Origin: Zobellia uliginosa | Lineage (GTDB): Bacteria; Bacteroidota; Bacteroidia; Flavobacteriales; Flavobacteriaceae | Assembly (NCBI RefSeq): GCF_018860745.1 | Contig: NZ_JAHKPY010000002.1 | Location: forward strand, 434,001-498,000 | Direction of reading: 5' to 3' | DNA length: 64,000 nt | Shown: piece by piece, positions 58,368 through 64,000 of the stretch | Position numbering within the stretch: the stretch's first letter is position 1 | How the letters are laid out: every line of letters starts with the position of its first letter | The notes under the pieces: model-generated | Told to the model about the DNA's origin: nothing | The model's database searches: none | What the model saw: the letters and a program-made list of their open reading frames with translations, nothing else | Program-made: the position numbers and the translations under genes

Positions 58368-58406
58368 AAACCTGTAAGCCTCAAAAAAATGAAGCTTACA
58401 GGTTTT
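58367..58406. terminator. Bidirectional rho-independent terminator
   Basis: AAAACCTGTAAGC (58367-58379) pairs perfectly with GCTTACAGGTTTT (58394-58406) around a 14-nt loop. A-rich on one side and T-rich on the other, it can end both the recF-DUF721 transcript and the convergent ndk transcript. Confidence 0.88.
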
Positions 58407-58424
58407 CTATAAACGCAAGAGCTG

Positions 58425-58841
58425 TTAGTAAATTTCTCTTCCAGAAAAATGGAAAGCACCTTCAATAGCTGCATTTTCATCACTATCTGAACCATGCACC
58501 GCATTCTCAGCGATATTAGTAGCGAATAATTTCCTAATAGTTCCTTCGGCTGCTTCTGCAGGGTTAGTTGCTCCGATCAATGCGCGAAAATCTTCAACAG
58601 CATTGTCTTTTTCCAAGATAGCGGCAACAATAGGGCCACGGCTCATGAATTCTACCAGTTCTCCGTAAAACGGACGCTCACTATGAACGGCATAAAATGC
58701 TTGTGCATCTCTTGTACTTAGTTGCGTATATTTCATGGCGACGATCTTGAAGCCAGCGGAAGTTATTTTTTCCAATATGCCACCAATGTGTCCGTTCTCG
58801 ACTGCATCGGGTTTGATCATCGTAAATGTTCTATTTGTCAT
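58425..58841 (-). CDS. ndk: Nucleoside diphosphate kinase
   Basis: 138 residues from the ATG at 58841. It equilibrates NTP pools. Catalytic His116 is in [12 protein letters not shown], and [19 protein letters not shown] and the [11 protein letters not shown] block are typical. A longer start at 58859 would fall inside the promoter and is rejected. It has its own promoter and shares a terminator with the convergent DUF721 gene. Confidence 0.97.
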   Translation of the reverse strand: MTNRTFTMIKPDAVENGHIGGILEKITSAGFKIVAMKYTQLSTRDAQAFYAVHSERPFYGELVEFMSRGPIVAAILEKDNAVEDFRALIGATNPAEAAEGTIRKLFATNIAENAVHGSDSDENAAIEGAFHFSGREIY

Positions 58842-58856
58842 TGTAATAATTTTTTG

Positions 58857-58886
58857 CAAAAATACGCTTTATTCAACAATCGGCAA
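58857..58886 (-). promoter_or_regulatory. Complete Bacteroidota promoter for ndk
   Basis: On the minus strand TTG (complement of 58884-58886), a 19-nt spacer and TATTTTTG (complement of 58857-58864), an exact TTG-N19-TAnnTTTG promoter. Transcription should start near 58850, 9 nt or so before the ATG at 58841. It lies just past the stop codon of the PhoD-like gene. Confidence 0.8.
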
Positions 58887-58889
58887 CTT

Positions 58890-59939
58890 TTAATAGGTTT
58901 GATGTAGTTCGCCCATCACTTTTAAGTCGTTCCCGATCATTTGCATTTGCGCTTCTTTAGTTTTAAAATTGAATTTAATTAGTCCAAAACTTTTAGTGAA
59001 AACAACGTCGCCCACCCTAAACGGATTGGGCTCGCCATTGAATTTCGTATAGGTATGTGTTAGGCCACTGCTGGTAAAATCTATTAAGGGGTAGTCTACT
59101 CCGGCTATTTCGGTTTTAGAGAACTCAGAGATATGACGGTCTCCAGAGAGTATTATAACACCTTTTGCTTTGGAATCAACAATTAGTTTCTTCAGTTTAT
59201 CTACTTCATGGGGGAAATTGCCCCAGGTTTCAAACCCATGTTCATTAGATAATATTTGAATACTACTTACTAGGACGTTAAAATCGGCAGTTGAATTTTT
59301 GAGTTCTTCGGTTAGCCAATTCCATTGCGTTGTGCCAAGAATAGTACCTACACCATAGTCGTTAGGAATGGTACGTTTTTTTGTTTCCGTATCTGGAGTA
59401 AGGTCAGTTCTAAAATACCTGGTGTCCAATACCAATATTTTTATACTTCCTTGTGGCGTGTTGTAGGTATGTGATGTATAAACCCCTTCTTGCACTCTTC
59501 TAGGGTCATTTATATCGACTCCCATAAAATCTAAGAATTCTTGCTGGCTTTCTTTCTTTTTGTTAAAATCAACCCCGCCATCATTTAATCCGTAATCATG
59601 ATCGTCCCAAGTACCTATTACTGGCACCTTGGTTTTAAGGTTTTGGTATCCTTCTATAGCGTTCTGCTGGGCATACATAGCGCGTAATCGCCTCATATTA
59701 TCAGTGTCCGCATAAATATTATCGCCTCCCCAAACCCAAACATCAGGTTTGGTTTTAAGAATATCGTCCCAGAGTAAGTTTACTTCATCTTGCTTGTTGC
59801 AAGAACCGAATGCCAATGTAAAATCAGCTTTAGGGGAGGTGGTTGCCACCGTTGTTTTTACCGTTAGTTCAGGCTGTTTTTGGGTTTTACAGGAAATGAT
59901 AAGACCCAATAAGCAGATGGCAATGTATTTATTGAACAT
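58890..59939 (-). CDS. PhoD-like alkaline phosphatase family lipoprotein
   Basis: 349 residues with a lipoprotein signal (LIISC, Cys17). The metallophosphatase core shows FGSCNKQ, WGGDNIYAD, GTWDDHDYG and ILSGDRH, the metal-binding blocks of the PhoD family. It is anchored in the cell envelope and should release phosphate from phosphodiesters or monoesters. A -7 box lies 24 nt upstream. It is divergent from nrnA. Confidence 0.93.
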   Translation of the reverse strand: MFNKYIAICLLGLIISCKTQKQPELTVKTTVATTSPKADFTLAFGSCNKQDEVNLLWDDILKTKPDVWVWGGDNIYADTDNMRRLRAMYAQQNAIEGYQNLKTKVPVIGTWDDHDYGLNDGGVDFNKKKESQQEFLDFMGVDINDPRRVQEGVYTSHTYNTPQGSIKILVLDTRYFRTDLTPDTETKKRTIPNDYGVGTILGTTQWNWLTEELKNSTADFNVLVSSIQILSNEHGFETWGNFPHEVDKLKKLIVDSKAKGVIILSGDRHISEFSKTEIAGVDYPLIDFTSSGLTHTYTKFNGEPNPFRVGDVVFTKSFGLIKFNFKTKEAQMQMIGNDLKVMGELHQTY

Positions 59940-59962
59940 ATATTGGTTTTAAAATCTTACTG

Positions 59963-59970
59963 CAAAAATA
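59963..59970 (-). promoter_or_regulatory. -7 box for the PhoD-like gene
   Basis: Complement reads TATTTTTG, exact TAnnTTTG match 24 nt before the ATG at 59939. Confidence 0.5.
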
Positions 59971-60004
59971 AGACTTTGCCTTAAAACACTACGTTATTAA
60001 ATTG

Positions 60005-60012
60005 TATCTTTG
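60005..60012 (+). promoter_or_regulatory. -7 box for nrnA-gldI
   Basis: TATCTTTG, exact TAnnTTTG match, only 5 nt before the nrnA ATG at 60018. A TTTG lies 26 nt upstream (59975-59978), a longer spacing than usual. Confidence 0.55.
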
Positions 60013-60017
60013 CATGC

Positions 60018-61034
60018 ATGAATTTGGAGTCTATAAAAGCGGTTCAGCAACTACTTTCCCAACCGCAAAAAATCGTAATCGTACCGCATAAAAACCCAGA
60101 TGGTGATGCCATTGGTTCTACTTTGGCTTTATGCCATTACCTTATAAATAAAGGGCAGGAGGCTGTTGTAGTTGCACCTAATGACTATCCTAAATTTTTA
60201 AAATGGATACCCGGTAACGAGAATATATTAAATTTTGAAAAGCATAATTCGCAAGCAAAAGAGAAAATAGCTGAAGCAACGGTGGTTTTTACTTTAGATT
60301 TCAATCATTTGGGTAGGATAGGGCAGATGCAATCCGTTTTGGAAGACTTAACGGTTCCTTTTGTTATGATTGACCATCATCAAGCACCGTCGGACTACGC
60401 AGAGATTATGTACTCAGATGTAAAAATGAGCTCTACTTGCGAGATGGTTTACAACTTTATTGAATTTTTGGGTGATGAGGACAAAATAACGGCGGATATG
60501 GCAAATTGCCTTTACACTGGTATTATGACAGATACAGGATCATTCAAGTTTAGGTCTACAACCGGCAGAACACATCGTATAATTGCGGATTTAATAGATA
60601 AAGGAGCAGAGAATACTCAAATACACCATAGGGTTTATGATACCAATACACCTGGAAGGTTGCACCTGTTAGGATGCGCCCTTAAAAACATGGTTATTCA
60701 TGACAAGTACAGGACAGCTTATATTACATTAAGTCAAGAAGAGTTAGATACATACAAGTACCAAAAAGGAGATACAGAAGGTTTCGTAAATTACGGACTT
60801 ACTCTTGAAGGTATTATCTTTGCTGTTATTTTTATAGAAAACAAGGAAGAGGGAATTATAAAAATATCCTTTAGGTCAATAGGAGATTTTAATGTCAATG
60901 AATTTGCTAGAACCTATTTTGAGGGCGGTGGACATAATAACGCTGCAGGTGGAAAAAGCGACAGATCACTAGAGGATACTGCTGTTTATTTTGAATCACT
61001 TTTAGAAAATCATCAAGACCAATTACAAGCATGA
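60018..61034 (+). CDS. nrnA: DHH-family nanoRNase/pAp phosphatase NrnA
   Basis: 338 residues. DHH domain with PDGDAIGS (27-34), DFNHLGR, IDHHQAP and TGIMTDTGSF, and a DHHA1 domain ending ARTYFEGGGHNNAAGG. The family degrades short oligoribonucleotides and dephosphorylates pAp. The ATG is only 5 nt past the -7 box, so the mRNA may be leaderless. It overlaps gldI by 4 nt (ATGA). Confidence 0.95.
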   Translation: MNLESIKAVQQLLSQPQKIVIVPHKNPDGDAIGSTLALCHYLINKGQEAVVVAPNDYPKFLKWIPGNENILNFEKHNSQAKEKIAEATVVFTLDFNHLGRIGQMQSVLEDLTVPFVMIDHHQAPSDYAEIMYSDVKMSSTCEMVYNFIEFLGDEDKITADMANCLYTGIMTDTGSFKFRSTTGRTHRIIADLIDKGAENTQIHHRVYDTNTPGRLHLLGCALKNMVIHDKYRTAYITLSQEELDTYKYQKGDTEGFVNYGLTLEGIIFAVIFIENKEEGIIKISFRSIGDFNVNEFARTYFEGGGHNNAAGGKSDRSLEDTAVYFESLLENHQDQLQA

Positions 61035-61576
61035 GAATTTTAAGTCTTATTTTTTTAATAACATTGGTAGGTTGTGGCGGACCGGAAGCAAGAAGACCGG
61101 TTGAAGTTAAGTCGGGCAGTTTTTTTAAACAGTCCGTTAAACGCAGCAAAGAACTTTTGGCTAAAGAAGAAAAGCTAATGAAAGATGTAATGGCCAATGA
61201 TTCGTTGCATGAGTATACTCATTCGGCCAGTGGGTCATGGTATTACTATGATGTTAAGAATGAAGAAGCTGCTTATACACCACAACCAGATGATCTAGTG
61301 GTAATGACCTATAATGTTGTTGGCCTAAAGAATGATACTATTTATAGTATGGATGATATTGGTACACTTACCTATAAGGTAGATAAGCAAGATTTGTTTC
61401 CTGGTTTAAGAAACAGCGTTAAGATGTTAAAAGAAGGCGAGACAGGCACTTTTCTTTTTCCGTCATCTTTAGGGTATGGTTATCATGGTGATAACGATAA
61501 GATTGGAATAAACGTACCGTTCAAAGTTACTTTATCGATTTTTAAAATTGAAAAAGAAGAAAAGTTAGCAGAGTAA
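61031..61576 (+). CDS. gldI: GldI, gliding-motility FKBP-type peptidyl-prolyl isomerase lipoprotein
   Basis: 181 residues. Lipoprotein signal with Cys15 (TLVGC), then an FKBP domain with LFPGLRNSVKMLKEGETGTFLFPSSLGYG. GldI in Flavobacterium johnsoniae is needed for gliding and helps fold envelope proteins. Some FKBP active-site aromatic positions are changed. It is translationally coupled to nrnA and precedes a second PPIase gene by 49 nt, giving a small peptidyl-prolyl isomerase unit. Confidence 0.93.
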   Translation: MRILSLIFLITLVGCGGPEARRPVEVKSGSFFKQSVKRSKELLAKEEKLMKDVMANDSLHEYTHSASGSWYYYDVKNEEAAYTPQPDDLVVMTYNVVGLKNDTIYSMDDIGTLTYKVDKQDLFPGLRNSVKMLKEGETGTFLFPSSLGYGYHGDNDKIGINVPFKVTLSIFKIEKEEKLAE

Positions 61577-61625
61577 GATTGCCTAATAAATAATAAAAGT
61601 AACATATAAAACAAAGGATTAAAAC

Positions 61626-62738
61626 ATGAAAAAAGTCTATTACTTATTGACCCTAGTAATTTTATTAGCTAGCTGTAAAAGTCAGTATGCAGAATTGGGT
61701 GATGGCATTTTTGCCGATATACATACCAGTAAAGGTGATATCATTATTCAGTTAGAGTATGAAAAAACACCCGTTACCGTAGCCAACTTTATTTCGTTGG
61801 CGGAAGGGGATAGTCCGTTTGTATCAGATAGTCTAAAAGGGAAGAAATTTTATGACGGTCTTATTTTTCACAGAGTCATTAAAGATTTTATGATTCAAGG
61901 TGGAGACCCTACAGGAACAGGTCGCGGTAATCCTGGGTATAAATTTAAGGATGAATTTAATGATTCATTGGTTCACGATAAAAAAGGGATTTTGTCTATG
62001 GCAAATTCTGGAGTGACTACAAATGGAAGCCAGTTTTTTATAACACACAAAGAAACCCCGTTTTTAAATGGAAGACATACCGTGTTCGGTCATGTAGTAG
62101 AAGGGATGGATGTTGTAGATTCAATTGCAACTGTAGAGACCTCAAAAGACGCGGCATCACAGGACAAACCTTTGGTAGATGTGGTAATGAATAGCGTAGA
62201 GATAGTTCGGAATGGAAAAGCGGCCAAGAAATTTGATGCCGTTCAGGTGATGACAGATTATTTTGCAGAGGAAGAAGCGAAAATCGCAGCCTTTGAAAAA
62301 ATGAAAACAGATTTCGTAGCGGCGTTGGAAGGTGAAAAAGCAAAGGCAAAAGAATTGCCTAGCGGTCTTAAAATATTGACGTTAAAAGAAGGCGAAGGTA
62401 AGAAACCTTCTATTGGCGGTCAAGTGTTGGTGTATTATGCTGGGTACCTAGAAGATGGAACTTTATTTGATAGTAACTACGAGGATATAGCTACCAAATA
62501 CCAGAAATTTGATGAAAGAAGAAAGCAAGGAGGGGGATATGAGCCAATTCCAATGATTTATAGCCCTGACGCTAGTTTAATAGCTGGTTTCAAAGAAGGT
62601 TTATTAAATATGAACGTTGGTGATAAAGCAAGAATTTTCATTCCTTCTCATTTAGGATACGGCCCGCAGGGTACAGGCCCAATACCGCCAAGTGCAGATT
62701 TGGTATTTGACCTTGAGATAACAGGAGAGGTGGAGTAA
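61626..62738 (+). CDS. Cyclophilin-FKBP fusion peptidyl-prolyl isomerase lipoprotein
   Basis: 370 residues. Lipoprotein signal with Cys17 (LLASC). An N-terminal cyclophilin domain (about 25-200) has KKFYDGLIFHRVIKDFMIQGG, GSQFFITH and HTVFGHVVEGMDVVD; a short helical linker follows, then an FKBP domain (about 245-370) with VLVYYAGYLEDGTLFDSN, LIAGFKEGLLNMNVGDKARIFIPSHLGYG. So two unrelated isomerase folds are on one periplasm-facing chain. It follows gldI and ends at a clear terminator. Confidence 0.95.
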   Translation: MKKVYYLLTLVILLASCKSQYAELGDGIFADIHTSKGDIIIQLEYEKTPVTVANFISLAEGDSPFVSDSLKGKKFYDGLIFHRVIKDFMIQGGDPTGTGRGNPGYKFKDEFNDSLVHDKKGILSMANSGVTTNGSQFFITHKETPFLNGRHTVFGHVVEGMDVVDSIATVETSKDAASQDKPLVDVVMNSVEIVRNGKAAKKFDAVQVMTDYFAEEEAKIAAFEKMKTDFVAALEGEKAKAKELPSGLKILTLKEGEGKKPSIGGQVLVYYAGYLEDGTLFDSNYEDIATKYQKFDERRKQGGGYEPIPMIYSPDASLIAGFKEGLLNMNVGDKARIFIPSHLGYGPQGTGPIPPSADLVFDLEITGEVE

Positions 62739-62755
62739 TGACGATTTTAAAAAGT

Positions 62756-62782
62756 AAAAACCCGCTATATGCGGGTTTTTTT
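62756..62782 (+). terminator. Rho-independent terminator after the nrnA-gldI-PPIase unit
   Basis: AAAAACCCGC (62756-62765), loop TATAT, GCGGGTTTTT (62771-62780) and further T residues. It starts 18 nt after the stop codon. Confidence 0.92.
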
Positions 62783-62898
62783 ATACCTGATAGTTTTAAA
62801 ATTTTATGATTATATTAAAAAAATCGATTAGGTTCTAGGTTGTATCTTCAGATATTTATTCAGTAACCCTAGATACCAATACCATAAAACATAAAAAT

Positions 62899-63951
62899 AT
62901 GAAGTTGGTTAAGTTCGTTTTTACACTTGTTTTTATTGTATTTATAGGATGTAGCTCTAAATCGGATGAGGTTTCTGAAGCTAAAGAAAAGATAGAATCT
63001 CAAAAAGAAGAAGTTGAGGTTCCTGAAGAAACAATAATCGGCACCGTCGTAGAAAAACATGGGCAGTTAAGTGTTGAGGGAAATCATATGGTGGATAAGG
63101 ATAGAAATCCAGTACAATTGCGAGGTATGTCTTTGTTTTGGAGTCAATGGATGGGACAGTACTATACTAAAGAAACTGTAAAATGGTTAAAGGAAGATTG
63201 GAATGTTACCATTATTCGGGTTGCAATGGGTGTTGAGGATGATGGTGGTTATTTGACTAATGGAGCTTCTGAAAAAGCTAAAGTATTTGAGGTTATAGAT
63301 GCGGCAATTGAAGAAGGGATTTATGTTCTGGTAGATTGGCATAGTCATCATGCGGAGGATTACGTGGGGGAAGCTAAGATCTTTTTTGCTGAAGTAGCAG
63401 AGAAATATGGGGAATATCCTAACCTGATTTACGAAACTTATAACGAGCCTTTAGATGTATCATGGGAAGGTGTTTTAAAACCGTATCACGAAGAGGTAGT
63501 TACAGAAATCAGAAAGTATGACCCGGACAATATAGTAGTTTGTGGTACGCGCAACTGGTCTCAAGGTGTGTCCGAGGTTATAGGAAACAAGCTTAATGAC
63601 CCTAACATTATATATACATTACATTATTATGCATCAACTCATAAAGAGGATTTGCGTAATGCCGCACAAACAGCTTTAGACAATGATGTGCCTTTATTTG
63701 TTACCGAATATGGCGTTACTGAGTATACAGGAGATGGTGCGATAGATATAACCTCGGTAGAGGAGTGGTGGACATTTTTAGATGCTAATGACATCTCTTG
63801 GTGCAATTGGTCTGTGGCTGATAAAGAAGAGAATTCAGCTGCATTAAAACCAGGTGCCAGTGGACTAGGAGGATGGCAGGAAAGCGAAATTACACAGTCC
63901 GGACAGATGGTTAAAGATGAAATGTTAGAGAAAAACCAATCCTTTAAGTAA
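62899..63951 (+). CDS. GH5-family glycoside hydrolase lipoprotein (endoglucanase-like)
   Basis: 350 residues. Lipoprotein signal ending VFIGC (Cys18), then a Glu-rich linker (about 20-45) and a GH5 barrel. The acid/base is Glu183 in YNEP and the nucleophile is Glu270 in FVTEYG; LRGMSLFWSQW and VDWHSHHAED are GH5 subfamily 2-like blocks. It is probably an outer-membrane-anchored beta-glucanase (cellulase type) facing the surface. No sus genes or sulfatases are in view, so the polysaccharide target remains open. It has its own region after the terminator. Confidence 0.94.
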   Translation: MKLVKFVFTLVFIVFIGCSSKSDEVSEAKEKIESQKEEVEVPEETIIGTVVEKHGQLSVEGNHMVDKDRNPVQLRGMSLFWSQWMGQYYTKETVKWLKEDWNVTIIRVAMGVEDDGGYLTNGASEKAKVFEVIDAAIEEGIYVLVDWHSHHAEDYVGEAKIFFAEVAEKYGEYPNLIYETYNEPLDVSWEGVLKPYHEEVVTEIRKYDPDNIVVCGTRNWSQGVSEVIGNKLNDPNIIYTLHYYASTHKEDLRNAAQTALDNDVPLFVTEYGVTEYTGDGAIDITSVEEWWTFLDANDISWCNWSVADKEENSAALKPGASGLGGWQESEITQSGQMVKDEMLEKNQSFK

Positions 63952-64000
63952 ATTCAAACCATCTATATCTCAACCTGAGGGCCTACACGATTTTATGAAT

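Overview
The window comes from a member of the Bacteroidota, almost certainly a marine Flavobacteriaceae (Zobellia/Maribacter-like; the genus is an inference). The reasons are the low G+C content, many promoters with the Bacteroidota -7 box TAnnTTTG and few Shine-Dalgarno sites, a giant adhesin ending in a type IX secretion (T9SS) type-B sorting domain beside a PorP/SprF gene, the gliding lipoprotein GldI, and family-typical genes such as the DUF349 protein, the OstA-like protein, tandem DUF368 proteins and DUF6122.

Layout. 1-15866: the 3' part of a giant modular surface protein (4968 residues inside the window, still open at the left edge) and its PorP/SprF partner, whose base composition is strikingly different. 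16121-21662: a thiamine operon (promoter, TPP riboswitch, thiS-thiC-thiE-like-thiE-thiG-thiH). 21680-25268: a pseudouridine synthase, an unrecognised flavoprotein-like gene, a YoaK-type membrane protein and two gene-poor gaps. 25269-28760: FAH-family hydrolase, exported amidohydrolase and serine hydrolase. 29118-35706: DUF349 protein, aroE, two DUF368 lipid-carrier transporters and a TPR protein. 35803-45079 (minus strand): class III aminotransferase, OstA-like protein, purA, fur-like regulator, relA/spoT, M48 protease and an RNA methyltransferase. 45142-50211 (plus strand): a lipoprotein, a molybdenum-cofactor operon (moaD-moaC-mobA-moeB/thiF-tauE), WbqC-like and DUF6122 proteins. 50194-54981 (minus strand): a compact operon of a small membrane protein, mutL, two rhomboids and an EEP-family hydrolase. 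55191-58367: ribH with a YfgM-like protein, then recF, a lipoprotein and a DUF721/DciA-like gene. 58425-62738: ndk, a PhoD-like phosphatase, nrnA, gldI and a cyclophilin-FKBP fusion. 62899-63951: a GH5 lipoprotein.

How the genes work together. The adhesin and PorP/SprF gene form a T9SS cargo-and-partner pair, and GldI elsewhere in the window belongs to the same gliding/secretion biology. The thiamine operon supplies HMP-P and thiazole phosphate but has no thiF or thiD. The only E1-type adenylating enzyme in the window is the rhodanese-fused one in the molybdopterin operon, so one enzyme may activate both ThiS and MoaD. Most of the rest is conserved core metabolism and housekeeping. The least ordinary region is 1-16300. 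I found no CRISPR array, integrase, complete insertion sequence, rRNA or tRNA. I did not find a clearly new multi-gene system; the best leads are the mosaic Ca2+-loop adhesin, its compositionally foreign partner gene, and an unusual MutL C-terminus.
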